Assembly (NCBI GenBank): GCA_029202485.1
Contig: CP119313.1
Location: 310,001 to 374,000 of the forward strand
Source: Candidatus Pedobacter colombiensis
Lineage (GTDB): Bacteria > Bacteroidota > Bacteroidia > Sphingobacteriales > Sphingobacteriaceae
Direction: 5' to 3'
DNA length: 64,000 nucleotides
This document shows, in pieces, positions 43,657 to 52,889 of the stretch. Made by a program: the position numbers and the translations under genes. Position 1 is the stretch's first letter. Each line of letters opens with the position of its first letter. The notes under the pieces were generated by a model. The model made no database searches. It was given only the letters and a program-made list of their open reading frames with translations, and was not told the DNA's origin.

Positions 43657-45590
43657 GTGCGCCGGGCATGGCGATCAACTCTAGGGTGTAAGTCCCGAGC
43701 CCACTTTGCAGTAGGAAGGGTTAGCCAATAGCAAGGGTGTCGCGGGTGACTGCGAATCTGAAGGAAGCTGGTGGCAAATATGGGGGCCTACGTACAGAAA
43801 CTGTATATAAGGCGGGTTGATGTGGGTGATGTTGCAAAACAAACAGAAGCCCTATGCTACACAGAACATCAACACGTAAATACAGAGGTCACATCCATAG
43901 AAAGTTGACCGCCTTACCCTGGAGATCTGTCTATAGACTGTCAAAGGTATGCGCGAGTACCGGCGAAGAAACAATAATCAGAATAACAATGGTTACTTGG
44001 GATAGGCAGAAGTCAGCAGAAGTCGTAGTACTGTTTTTTTTTTAACAGGAAGGACTGAATGTTAGAATGGCAAAGGAATCAAAACGTTTATGGCGAAACG
44101 TTCACAACTGAAACACGTAAGAGAACTGCCTGCGGGAGTATAGGCCGGAAGCTGAAAGTAAAACGCAGGAGGAGTTGAGTCTAGCTATGCAACTAATGAG
44201 CACAATGCCTGGAATTAGTTTTTTTTTTTTAGTAGTATGCTTGAAGAAATATTAGACATCCGAAATGTACAAAAAGCCTTTCGGCAGGTTACTACCAATA
44301 AGGGTGCTGGGGGTATTGATGGTATGCAGACCGATGAACTTCGTGACTACCTCAATATCCACTGGCAAGCATTAAAGAGTGATATTTTAGCGGGTAATTA
44401 TCGACCACAATCTGTACTTAAGGTAGAAATACCCAAAACGGGCGGTGGAACGAGAATTTTGGGCATCCCAACGGTAATCGACAGGCTGTTGCAACAGGCG
44501 ATCTCTCAATGGTTGAGTCCTAAGTACGAGGGCGATTTTTCAGCAAACAGTTATGGGTTTCGCCCGGGTCGCAGTGCACATCAGGCGGTATTTCAGGGGC
44601 AGGTAAACCTCAATGCGGGTTATACCTGGGTTGTAGAAGTGGACTTGGAAAAGTTCTTTGATACGGTCAACCACGACAAGCTTATGAGCCTGTTATGGGT
44701 TAAGATCAAGGATAAGGGGACCTTAAAGCTTATTCGTGCTTACCTAAGTGGCGGTATGATGGATAATGGACTGGTTAGCCCCAGAAGAGAGGGTACGCCG
44801 CAAGGTAGTCCTTTGAGCCCTTTATTATCAAACATTATTCTGAATGAGCTAGATCAAATTCTGGAAGACCGGGGCCACCGTTTTGTACGTTACGCAGATG
44901 ACTGTAGTATTTATGTGCGGAGCAGAAAATCGGCCTTCCGTGTTATGGCGGTTATGACAGGCTATTTGGAAGATAAGTTGAAACTCAAGGTCAACCGGGA
45001 GAAGAGCAAAGTAAGCCGACCATCTGGTAGCACGCTTTTAGGCTTTTCCTTTTATGGCTCCAAACAAGGATGGCAGATCCGGGTTGCGTCCAAATCTCTG
45101 AAAACGATAAAACAGAAGATAAGGGAACAAACCCAACGGAACCATTCGATTGCTACTAGTGAACGAATTTATAGACTAGAAAAGGTCATACGGGGCTGGG
45201 TAAATTACTTTTCTATAGCCAAAGCCAAAAATCAGTTACTTAGATTAGACGAAATGGTCCGTGTAAGGTTAAGAATGATCATTTGGAAACAGTGGAAGAA
45301 AGTATATACCCGTATTGGGAACCTAATTAAGTTGGGTATTTCAAGGGACAAAGCTTATGAATGGGCAAACAGTCGAAAATCTTATTGCAGAATTGCTCAC
45401 AGCCCAATACTATGTCGGGTGCTAGACAATGCATACTTTACAAAGCTAAAGTATACGGGCTTTACCAACTACTATTACTGGAAAACTGAATACCAGAAGA
45501 AATTATTCTAACAAACCGCCGTATGCCGAACGGCACGTACGGTGGTGTAGGAGGACAGATAGCTAAATAATAGCTATCTTCCTACCTAAT
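43657..45590 (+). mobile_element. group II intron, IIC-like, with encoded maturase
   Basis: A ~1.93-kb self-splicing retroelement. The 5' end is GTGCGCCGGGCATGG, followed by the conserved CTAGGGTGTAAGTCCCGA domain I segment, further domain I-III blocks (AATCTGAAGGAAGCTG, GGCAGAAGTCAGCAGAAGTC) and a maturase in domain IV. Domain V is recognisable at 45515-45546 (ACCGCCGTATGCCGAACGGC, then ACGTACGGTGGT), and a domain VI hairpin follows. The blocks resemble the Oceanobacillus iheyensis group IIC intron, which I recall from memory and have not aligned. It lies on the coding strand of rplY/pth. The 3' boundary (after CCTAAT, 45590) is inferred from the domain VI end and is good to a few bases. Confidence 0.93.
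44237..45511 (+). CDS. ltrA: group II intron reverse transcriptase/maturase
   Basis: A 424-residue intron-encoded protein for splicing and retrotransposition. The reverse transcriptase domain (residues ~15-290) has the order expected: KGAGGIDGMQTDEL, IPTVIDRLLQQA, SYGFRPGRSAHQAV, VVEVDLEKFFDTVNHDKL, GTPQGSPLSPLLSNI and the catalytic FVRYADDCSIYV. The maturase X domain carries RGWVNYF and ends in SPILCRVLDN. There is no HNH endonuclease domain, which fits class C introns. No stop or frameshift interrupts it, so it may be active. A 12-T run lies just before the start, and no Shine-Dalgarno is seen. Confidence 0.95.
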   Translation: MLEEILDIRNVQKAFRQVTTNKGAGGIDGMQTDELRDYLNIHWQALKSDILAGNYRPQSVLKVEIPKTGGGTRILGIPTVIDRLLQQAISQWLSPKYEGDFSANSYGFRPGRSAHQAVFQGQVNLNAGYTWVVEVDLEKFFDTVNHDKLMSLLWVKIKDKGTLKLIRAYLSGGMMDNGLVSPRREGTPQGSPLSPLLSNIILNELDQILEDRGHRFVRYADDCSIYVRSRKSAFRVMAVMTGYLEDKLKLKVNREKSKVSRPSGSTLLGFSFYGSKQGWQIRVASKSLKTIKQKIREQTQRNHSIATSERIYRLEKVIRGWVNYFSIAKAKNQLLRLDEMVRVRLRMIIWKQWKKVYTRIGNLIKLGISRDKAYEWANSRKSYCRIAHSPILCRVLDNAYFTKLKYTGFTNYYYWKTEYQKKLF

Positions 45591-45602
45591 TGTATTTACT
45601 AT

Positions 45603-45610
45603 TATATTTG
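45603..45610 (+). promoter_or_regulatory. putative -7 element for pth
   Basis: TATATTTG fits TAnnTTTG and lies 7 bases before the pth ATG. No TTTG at a 17-23 base spacing was found, on either the intron-containing or the intron-less sequence. The leader would be nearly absent, so this is weak. Confidence 0.3.
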
Positions 45611-45617
45611 TGGCAAG

Positions 45618-46178
45618 ATGAAATACTTAATTGTTGGTTTAGGGAACATTGGTCCTGAATATGCGTATACCCGCCATAATATTGGTTTTATGATTGCTGA
45701 CGAGCTGGTAAAGCAGCAGGAGGGAACATTTTCGAATACCCGCCTGGCTTATTATGCTGAAGTTGGTTTTAAAGGTAGAAAGCTGCATGTGATTAAACCG
45801 ACTACTTATATGAATCTAAGTGGTAAAGCAGTGAATTATTATATGCAGGAGTTGCGTATTCCTCTGGAGAATGTACTGGTTATTGTTGATGATCTGGCTT
45901 TGCCGTTGGGCAAACTGCGCCTGAAGTTACAGGGTAGCAGCGCGGGACATAATGGTTTAAAAAGCATTGAGGGTCTTTGTGGTGGACAAGGTTATCCACG
46001 CTTACGCTTTGGTATCAGTGACAACTTTGGCAGAGGGCAACAGGCAGATTATGTGCTGTCGCCCTTTGATAAAGATGAATTACCGGAGTTGCCTGCATTG
46101 ATCGATAGGAGTACAGAGCTGATCAAAAGCTTTGTTACTATTGGCCCTGCCAAAACGATGACAGCTTTTAACCAATAA
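45618..46178 (+). CDS. pth: peptidyl-tRNA hydrolase
   Basis: It releases peptides from prematurely dropped peptidyl-tRNA. Visible are the start YLIVGLGNIGPEYAYTRHNIGF with the catalytic histidine (~residue 20), IKPTTYMNLSGKAVNYYM, VIVDDLALPLGKLRLKLQGS and SAGHNGLKSI. At 186 residues it is of normal length. It follows the group II intron and would be adjacent to rplY without it. The last 11 bp overlap the convergent hybrid kinase gene. Confidence 0.97.
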   Translation: MKYLIVGLGNIGPEYAYTRHNIGFMIADELVKQQEGTFSNTRLAYYAEVGFKGRKLHVIKPTTYMNLSGKAVNYYMQELRIPLENVLVIVDDLALPLGKLRLKLQGSSAGHNGLKSIEGLCGGQGYPRLRFGISDNFGRGQQADYVLSPFDKDELPELPALIDRSTELIKSFVTIGPAKTMTAFNQ

Positions 46179-47760
46179 CCTTAGTGTATTCCAATATTTT
46201 CTTGTGTAGTACTGTCGGTTCAAAAGGTTTACTAATAACATCATTTGCTCCGGCAGCTATGGCTGTTTCTTTATCTGTATCCATCACTGCTGCAGAAAAG
46301 GTGATAATTGGAATACTTTCTTTTCCACTAGCATAACCTTCACGAATCAGTTTAATGGCTTCTAATCCGTTCATTACCGGCATAAAGGTATCCATTAAAA
46401 TAAGATCGTAATCGTTCTCTCTTAGTTTTTCTATTGCTTCTTTCCCATTTTCTACTATATCCATCTCAATTTGCCAGCTTTGCAGAATTTTAGTGATCAG
46501 GAATTTATTGATGGGGTTATCTTCAGCAACAAGAATTCTTGTATTGCCAAGTGGTAGCAACTTTTCCTCTGTAGGTTTTTTTAGCACTGCAGTTTCTTTA
46601 AATATTTCATACCAGTTGGTGAAGCTAAAAGTACTTCCTTTAAACTCTTCACTGTGCACCTCAAGTGTGCCACCTTTAAGTTTTGCAAGATTTTTAACGA
46701 TAGAAAGCCCCAAACCGGTACCGCCAAACTTAATTGTAGTTTGTTCGTCTGCTTGCTCAAAGGTTTCGAAAATCTTCTCAATATTTTCTTTTGCGATGCC
46801 TATACCCGTATCTATAACTGAAAATTTGAGTTTAACATTGTTCCCTTTTCTATCCAGGATCTCTACTTTTAAAGTTACGCTGCCCTCATGGGTGAACTTA
46901 ATTGCATTGCCAATCAGGTTCATCAGGATCTGATTTAAACGAAGGGAGTCCGCAAGGATCATTTTTGGGAGTTCAGAATCCAGATTTATGGTTAAATGAA
47001 GGTTCTTCTCAACGGATGGGATACGCAACAGGTTGACCACCGACTCACATATTTTTACAACATCAGTAGGGGCTCTATTGATTTTAAATTTACCGGATTC
47101 TATTTTCGCCAGGTCAAGCACGTCATTGATTACACCAAGTAATGAATTGGATGAAATTTCGAGCAATTTAACCATTTCGTGTTGCTCATCACTTAGGGTT
47201 GTTTTCTTTAAGAGTTGGGTAATTCCAATAATTCCGTTAATTGGTGTACGGATTTCGTGGCTCATATTGGCCAAAAAGTTCTCTTTAATGCGTTTGCCTT
47301 GCTCGGCTAGATCTTTTGCCTTGATCAGCTCTTTCTGATTGGCCTCAAGCTCATGGTTTTTGTTTTTTATTTCCCGTTGATTTCTAACAAACTGGATAAA
47401 TGAATCTACTTTCGCAGAGGTAATGAATGGGTCTAAGGGTTTATATAGGTAATCAATTGCACCAGTGTTTAATCCTTTAACGGCATACTTTGTTTCTTTG
47501 GATATGGCGGTAACGAATATGATCAGTATTTCTTTTGTTCTGGGATTGCTTTTTAAGATTTCTACCAATTCAAATCCATCCATTTCGGGCATTTGAACAT
47601 CAATCAGAGCAATCGCGATATCCATTTCCCATGATAACCGAAGGGCTTCATTGGGATTGGTGGTACTGATTATATTGATATCATCTCTTTGCAGAAGTGC
47701 TTCAAGGGCAATAATATTTTCGGGTCTGTCATCAACAATTAATATGTTAATTTTTTCCAT
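46168..47760 (-). CDS. hybrid histidine kinase, REC-HisKA-HATPase-REC, cytoplasmic
   Basis: A 530-residue soluble signalling protein without a membrane segment. Residues ~5-120 are a receiver (ILIVDDRPENI, phospho-acceptor region IALIDVQMPEMDGFEL, and KPLDP). A coiled coil (~125-165) leads to HisKA with NFLANMSHEIRTPINGI (phospho-His ~residue 172). The HATPase (N box NLIGNAIKFTHEG; G boxes DTGIGIAKENIEKIFE and GGTGLGLSIVK) and a C-terminal receiver (ILVAEDNPINK, ILMDTFMPVMNG) follow. It lies downstream of cheR and a second hybrid kinase, probably as one unit. The stop overlaps the convergent pth by 11 bp. Confidence 0.94.
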   Translation of the reverse strand: MEKINILIVDDRPENIIALEALLQRDDINIISTTNPNEALRLSWEMDIAIALIDVQMPEMDGFELVEILKSNPRTKEILIIFVTAISKETKYAVKGLNTGAIDYLYKPLDPFITSAKVDSFIQFVRNQREIKNKNHELEANQKELIKAKDLAEQGKRIKENFLANMSHEIRTPINGIIGITQLLKKTTLSDEQHEMVKLLEISSNSLLGVINDVLDLAKIESGKFKINRAPTDVVKICESVVNLLRIPSVEKNLHLTINLDSELPKMILADSLRLNQILMNLIGNAIKFTHEGSVTLKVEILDRKGNNVKLKFSVIDTGIGIAKENIEKIFETFEQADEQTTIKFGGTGLGLSIVKNLAKLKGGTLEVHSEEFKGSTFSFTNWYEIFKETAVLKKPTEEKLLPLGNTRILVAEDNPINKFLITKILQSWQIEMDIVENGKEAIEKLRENDYDLILMDTFMPVMNGLEAIKLIREGYASGKESIPIITFSAAVMDTDKETAIAAGANDVISKPFEPTVLHKKILEYTKVIG

Positions 47761-47792
47761 GCTTTTTTATTGTTAATTCAGCGACTTAATCG

Positions 47793-48617
47793 CTACGCTA
47801 TTTTTTGGTAAATGTTGTTTTTCTTATCTATAATTTTAAAGCGACCCAACTCGGTACTTCTCAATGTCTCTTTTGAGCCTAAGCATAAAAAGCCAAAATT
47901 AGCTAAACTATTGTAAAATAGTTCTATGACCTTTTTTTGCAATTCGATGTTAAAGTAGATGAGTACATTGCGACAAGAAATTACCTGGAACTCATTAAAT
48001 ACCCCGTCTGAGGCGAGGTTATGCACAGAAAAAAGGATGTTCTTTTTTAAGGAATGATGAATTGATGCTGCGTTGTATTTTGCTGTATAATAGTTAGATA
48101 ATGTATTTGTTGTTTCCGTTTTCTGAAAATTCTCAGAATATTGTTTCATTTTTTGCAAATTGTAAATTCCATTTTTAGCTTGTTCCAGTACATGGGAATT
48201 AATATCTGTACCATAAAAAAAACAGCGCTCATAAAGGTTTTCTTCCGAAAACAGGATTGCAAAAGAATAGAGTTCTTCGCCTGTAGAGCAGCCAGCATTC
48301 CATACTTTAATCCGCTGATAGGATTTTAAATAAGGGATGATATTGTGGGCCACCGATTTGTAAAAGGATGGGTCCCTAAACATTTCGGTTACATTAACGG
48401 TCACCTCAATTAAAAATGACTCAAAATAATCCTGATCATTTGTTAATAGGGTACGTAAGTCGAACAGGCTTAGTTTTTGCAACTCCATGATTCTGGTTAC
48501 CCTTCTTTTTAAAGATGCAGCAGAATAGTCGCTAAAATCAAAACCATGAATGTTTTTGATGAAGCTGATCAGGCTATTCAGTTCTTCATAGCTAATGGTG
48601 TCGGTTTCGTTATTCAT
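47793..48617 (-). CDS. CheR-type protein-glutamate methyltransferase
   Basis: A 274-residue S-adenosylmethionine-dependent CheR methyltransferase. The N-terminal helical domain (residues ~1-75: YSAASLKRRVTRIMEL) precedes the Rossmann domain with VTEMFRDPSFYK, the SAM loop VWNAGCSTGEELYS (~residue 108) and ISCRNVLIYFN. No chemoreceptor, CheW or CheB gene is nearby. It begins 1 bp downstream of the large hybrid kinase. Such lone CheR genes act in non-chemotaxis signalling systems, and the methylation target is unknown. Confidence 0.94.
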   Translation of the reverse strand: MNNETDTISYEELNSLISFIKNIHGFDFSDYSAASLKRRVTRIMELQKLSLFDLRTLLTNDQDYFESFLIEVTVNVTEMFRDPSFYKSVAHNIIPYLKSYQRIKVWNAGCSTGEELYSFAILFSEENLYERCFFYGTDINSHVLEQAKNGIYNLQKMKQYSENFQKTETTNTLSNYYTAKYNAASIHHSLKKNILFSVHNLASDGVFNEFQVISCRNVLIYFNIELQKKVIELFYNSLANFGFLCLGSKETLRSTELGRFKIIDKKNNIYQKIA

Positions 48618-48618
48618 C

Positions 48619-51600
48619 TTAGCTTAGCCAAACTCTTAACATTGAAAGTAACTTATCCATATCAACCGGTTTCGAAATGTAGTCATTAGCTCCGGCCTCA
48701 ATACATTTTTCCTTATCATTCTTCATAGCTTTGGCAGTTAAGGCAATTATAGGCAGTTTGGCAAATTCCTTTTTACTTCTGATGAGCCTCATAGCCTCAT
48801 AACCATCCATTTCCGGCATCATGATGTCCATCAATACAAGATCAATGTGGTTAGAATCTTCCAGCTTTTCTATGGCTTCCCGTCCATTGCTTGCAATGAT
48901 AATTTTTAGGTCATAAGCTTGTAGTGCACTTGATAGTGCAAATATATTGCGCATATCATCATCCGTGATCAAAATGGTTTTATCTCTCAAAACCTTTTCC
49001 ATTGTAGATGAAGCTTTGCTCGTATGATGTTTACTGATAAGGGGTGAAGGTGCCTGGCCATCTTGTTTGAGTTTATTCATAAACAAGCTTACTTCATCTA
49101 TTAGCCTGTCGTTAGATTTGTTGGACTTTAACACCATAGCCTCAGTATACCTCATGATATGAGCCATTTTATCCTGGTCCAGTTCCATCGCGGTATTGAT
49201 GATTACTGGAATATGCGAGTAGGCCGGGCGGGCTTTGATGATGTCGAGTAATTCGAATCCTGAAATATCCGGAAGTTTAAGGTCAAGGATAATACAATCA
49301 AAGGTATATTCATCTAAAAGGGCCAATGCTTCTTTACCAGTAAAAGCTTGTTTTACTTCAACACCTTTCGTTGTTAATTGTTGGGTTAATGCTGCACTCT
49401 GCAGCTCCTGGTCTTCAATAACAAGCACTGTGTTTAAGTTGTATTTTAAATGGGCGGCACTTAGTAGTTCGAATGCTTCATCGAGTTGCTCTTTTTCAAT
49501 TGGTTTTTTCAAAAAGCCAATTGCACCTTCTTTTTTTGCTTTTCCTGCCTTTTCATTTCCTGCCGACATCATGTGCACAGGGATGTGTTTGGTTCTTGGA
49601 TCAGCTTTAAGTTTTTTAAGGATGGTCCAGCCATCTACTACGGGTAACATTATATCCAGGACAATGGCATCAGGAAGTTCTGAAAAAGCCATTTCCAGGG
49701 CCACGTCACCACTGTGGGCAAGAATCGGTTTAAAGCCTTTCTCTATTGCATAGTCATTAAGTAAATCAGCAAATACAAGGTCATCTTCAACAATTAGCAA
49801 TGTCTGTTTTTCATTGTGATGATCAGGGTTGAAGACTGGGTCAGGTATGATCGGGGTAATGGTTGGTTCTTCAACTTCGATTACTGTATCCTGATGGTTT
49901 GCAGTATTGTTCTTGGGAATGAGGAAAGTAAATTTACTTCCTTGTCCTTGTTTACTCTCAACCTGAATTTCTCCGCCCAGTATATGTGCCAGCTCTTTAC
50001 TGATAGATAGGCCTAATCCTGTACCGCCGTATTTCCTGCTGGTTGATCCATCAGCTTGCTGGAAAGCTTCAAATATTAGTTTTTGTTTGTCAGCTGGGAT
50101 ACCAATGCCGGTATCTTTTACTGAGATGGCAATGATCTCTTCTGTAGTTGTTTTTAACTGGCTAGAGAAAAAGACAGTGCCAGGGTTGGCCTTGTGGATT
50201 TCGAGTGTAATTTCTCCATGTTCGGGAGTGAATTTGAAGGCATTTGAAAGCATATTCTTGACCACCTGTTCTGCTCTCGATTGATCAGTAAAAATCTCTT
50301 TTGGCAATTCGTTGTCGAGGATGGTATGGAAGGTGATTTTTTTGCTTTTGGCCAATTCGGTGAACAATGCTTCCATATTGTGTTGGATGGCTGCAGGCTT
50401 CATTGGGGATATGGTCAGATCCAGTTTTCCGGACTCAATTTTAGACAGATCGAGGATATCGTTGATCAATGTTAGCAAATCTGTTCCGGCATTGTGGATA
50501 ACGCCAGCATACTTTATCTGATCTTCATTAAGGTTTTCCGGGCGATTTTCTTTTAATATACGGGCAAGAATTAAGATACTGTTTAATGGTGTCCTTAGTT
50601 CGTGACTCATATTGGCCAGAAACTCGGATTTATATTTGCTGGAGATCTCCAATTCTTCTGCTTTTAAACTCATGGCTTCTTTAGCCTGGTTTATAGCAAT
50701 GTTGCGTTCCTCGAGCTGTTGGGCTTTTTCTTCCAGTTCAGCATTGGTTTGACGCAGTTCTTCTTGTTGAACTCTTAATTCTTCTTCGGATGCTTGCAGC
50801 TGTTCGGATTTGTAAACCAGTTCTTCATTGGTCGTGCGTAATTCTTCCTGCTGACTTTCCAGCTCTTCTGCCTGCTGTTGGGTTTGCTCAAATAAGGCTC
50901 TTAATTTTACACGGGCTATGGCACTGTTTACACCTATGCCTATGCTTTCTTCAACCGTATTTAATAATAAGCGCATGGATTTATCAGGCTTCTGATTTAA
51001 TCCTAATTCAATAACAGCAATAGCTTTTTCTTCAAAAACTATTGGTACCAGGCAAATACAGTTGGGCGGGGCTTCGCCCAATCCCGATTGTACCTTAATG
51101 TAATCTGCTGGGATATCCTCCAGCAATTTATACTGTTTTTCTGCAGCTACTTGTCCAATAAAACCTTCGCCGAAATGGTATTCATGCCTGGTGCTTTTTG
51201 TATTGTGCCAGGCGTATCCTCCTTCAAATTTAACGGTCTTTTTAGATTGATTAACGAGGAAAAAGGCGCCAATGGGGGCATTGATGTAGTTGCAAATCTT
51301 AGTAATGATATTTGTCGCCAGTTCATCTATCTCCTGTTCGCCACGCATGGCTTCATTAATTGCTGTAGTTCCCGAAAGCAGCCAATTTTTTTGTTTATTC
51401 TCGGCTGATATTTTTTCCAGTTGGAGGTTTGAATCTCTGATCTGTGTCTCTGTTTCTTTTTGCTGATCAAATGTTCGCCTGATGTAGGACAATAAGAATA
51501 GGATCAGAAAAAATATAATAATAGAGCTAGCTATAACTACAAATTCACTTTGAAAGCTGCTTTTATGAATAGCTGCTTTTCTTTTGACCAGCAATTGTTT

Positions 51601-52095
51601 TTCTCCCTGAATGATTTTTCCGCTTAGTTCGAGGATCTTGGTTTTAAAAAACTGGCCTGTACCAGCCATTACACGATTTTCTGCTGCATCTTTTCCTTTA
51701 GCCTCATAAGTGCGGAGCGTTTCTTTCATGTCCTCTACCTTCTCATGAGCATAAAAATCAAGGGAGTCAATAAGCATTTCCTGAGCAGAGTTATCGGTTA
51801 CAATTCTTTTTAGGTCTTGAACTGTATTTAAAATTTTTGAAGAGCTTTTCTTGTAGGGAGTTAGAAACTCTGTTTTTTCACTTATAATAAAGCCTCTGAG
51901 CCCGGTTTCTGAATTCAGTATCTGGAATTCGACATCCTTGAGCAGGTTAATTACATCATAGGTGTGACTTTGCCACCTGGTGTCGTCGTTTAATTTATCA
52001 ATACTAAAGTAAGAGGTTATTGCAGAAACCAGAACAAATGAAAGGGAGACGATGAAGCCTGTTAATACTTGTTGTTTAAAAGTCAGTTTAAACAT
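48619..52095 (-). CDS. large membrane hybrid histidine kinase (CHASE3-GAF-HisKA-HATPase-3xREC)
   Basis: A 1158-residue sensor. The two membrane helices (~residues 10-30 and ~185-205) flank a periplasmic CHASE3-type helical domain (LLKDVEFQILNSETGLRGFI). A GAF domain follows (~245-405: EIDELATNIITKICNYINAPIG), then a long coiled coil of repeated EELRxxxEEL heptads (~410-480). HisKA has NMSHELRTPLNSIL (~residue 500), with an HATPase (SNAFKFTPEHGE, GIGIPADKQKLIFEAFQQ). Three receivers follow (~760-875 VEDDLVFADL, ~885-1005, and ~1040-1155), each with an aspartate in an ILDLMLP- or LMDIMMPEMDGYE-type loop. It is cotranscribed with cheR, and the stimulus is unknown. Confidence 0.94.
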   Translation of the reverse strand: MFKLTFKQQVLTGFIVSLSFVLVSAITSYFSIDKLNDDTRWQSHTYDVINLLKDVEFQILNSETGLRGFIISEKTEFLTPYKKSSSKILNTVQDLKRIVTDNSAQEMLIDSLDFYAHEKVEDMKETLRTYEAKGKDAAENRVMAGTGQFFKTKILELSGKIIQGEKQLLVKRKAAIHKSSFQSEFVVIASSIIIFFLILFLLSYIRRTFDQQKETETQIRDSNLQLEKISAENKQKNWLLSGTTAINEAMRGEQEIDELATNIITKICNYINAPIGAFFLVNQSKKTVKFEGGYAWHNTKSTRHEYHFGEGFIGQVAAEKQYKLLEDIPADYIKVQSGLGEAPPNCICLVPIVFEEKAIAVIELGLNQKPDKSMRLLLNTVEESIGIGVNSAIARVKLRALFEQTQQQAEELESQQEELRTTNEELVYKSEQLQASEEELRVQQEELRQTNAELEEKAQQLEERNIAINQAKEAMSLKAEELEISSKYKSEFLANMSHELRTPLNSILILARILKENRPENLNEDQIKYAGVIHNAGTDLLTLINDILDLSKIESGKLDLTISPMKPAAIQHNMEALFTELAKSKKITFHTILDNELPKEIFTDQSRAEQVVKNMLSNAFKFTPEHGEITLEIHKANPGTVFFSSQLKTTTEEIIAISVKDTGIGIPADKQKLIFEAFQQADGSTSRKYGGTGLGLSISKELAHILGGEIQVESKQGQGSKFTFLIPKNNTANHQDTVIEVEEPTITPIIPDPVFNPDHHNEKQTLLIVEDDLVFADLLNDYAIEKGFKPILAHSGDVALEMAFSELPDAIVLDIMLPVVDGWTILKKLKADPRTKHIPVHMMSAGNEKAGKAKKEGAIGFLKKPIEKEQLDEAFELLSAAHLKYNLNTVLVIEDQELQSAALTQQLTTKGVEVKQAFTGKEALALLDEYTFDCIILDLKLPDISGFELLDIIKARPAYSHIPVIINTAMELDQDKMAHIMRYTEAMVLKSNKSNDRLIDEVSLFMNKLKQDGQAPSPLISKHHTSKASSTMEKVLRDKTILITDDDMRNIFALSSALQAYDLKIIIASNGREAIEKLEDSNHIDLVLMDIMMPEMDGYEAMRLIRSKKEFAKLPIIALTAKAMKNDKEKCIEAGANDYISKPVDMDKLLSMLRVWLS

Positions 52096-52193
52096 GTTAT
52101 ATGTTGATGATTAAAATCAATAGCTAGAATAGTGAACAATATTAGCGATAATATTTAATTAGCTGTCAGCTGATACTTAATTTGTTCGGAAAA

Positions 52194-52880
52194 TTACCCT
52201 AATTCCTGTAAACATTGCATGTAAGTGGCACCAATAGGGATTGATTTATCTCCGATCCAGACCTGATTGCGATCGAATTTGGTTATTTTTTCTTTCGCAA
52301 TAATGAAAGCACGATGTATTCGGACGAACTTTTTAACCGTAAGGATTTGCAACATCTCATTAAGTGGGACCCTTGTGCTAAGCAAATTGTGATTGTTGAG
52401 ATGTATTTGCGTATAATTTCCGGAGGCTTCAATATAAAGAATGTCGTTTATCAATACCTTTATTTGTTCGTATCCATCTTTTATAAAGATATATGGCGTT
52501 TGTGGGGCATCTCCGGAATTGTTTCTCAGACTGTAAAGTTCTTGAGCTTTATTACATGCTTTTAAGAACCGAGGTAGCGAAAAAGGTTTTAATAAATAAT
52601 CGATGGCGTTCAACTCAAAGCTTTTTACCGCATGTTCGGAATAAGCAGTTGTAAAAATAACCATTGGAGGAACACTGAGTGTATTTAGAAAGTCGATGCC
52701 ATTAATATCTGGCATTTTGATGTCTAGGAAAATAAGGTCAGTTTTGTTTTCTTGGAGAAAAATAACGGCATCGAATGCATTTGTAAAGGTTGCAACGAGC
52801 TCTATGTATGGGACTTTGGATGCATGGGACCGTACCACATCCAAAGCAATGGGCTCATCATCTATCGCTATAGCAATCAT
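52194..52880 (-). CDS. LytTR-type response regulator
   Basis: A 228-residue regulator. The receiver (residues ~1-115) has AIDDEPIALDVV, the phospho-acceptor LIFLDIKMPDINGIDFL (~residue 54) and LLKPFSLPRFL. The C-terminal LytTR DNA-binding domain (~residues 130-225) has ILYIEASGNYTQIHL and KFVRIHRAFIIAKEKI. LytTR proteins bind two direct repeats about two helical turns apart. The partner kinase gene lies 9 bp upstream in the same operon, and such repeats are present ahead of it. Confidence 0.95.
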   Translation of the reverse strand: MIAIAIDDEPIALDVVRSHASKVPYIELVATFTNAFDAVIFLQENKTDLIFLDIKMPDINGIDFLNTLSVPPMVIFTTAYSEHAVKSFELNAIDYLLKPFSLPRFLKACNKAQELYSLRNNSGDAPQTPYIFIKDGYEQIKVLINDILYIEASGNYTQIHLNNHNLLSTRVPLNEMLQILTVKKFVRIHRAFIIAKEKITKFDRNQVWIGDKSIPIGATYMQCLQELG

Positions 52881-52889
52881 TTTTTAAAG

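Noticed and set aside
43854..44045. 63-codon frame at the start of the group II intron
   Set aside because: It lies within conserved ribozyme domains, so the sequence is explained by RNA structure and the frame is a coincidence.
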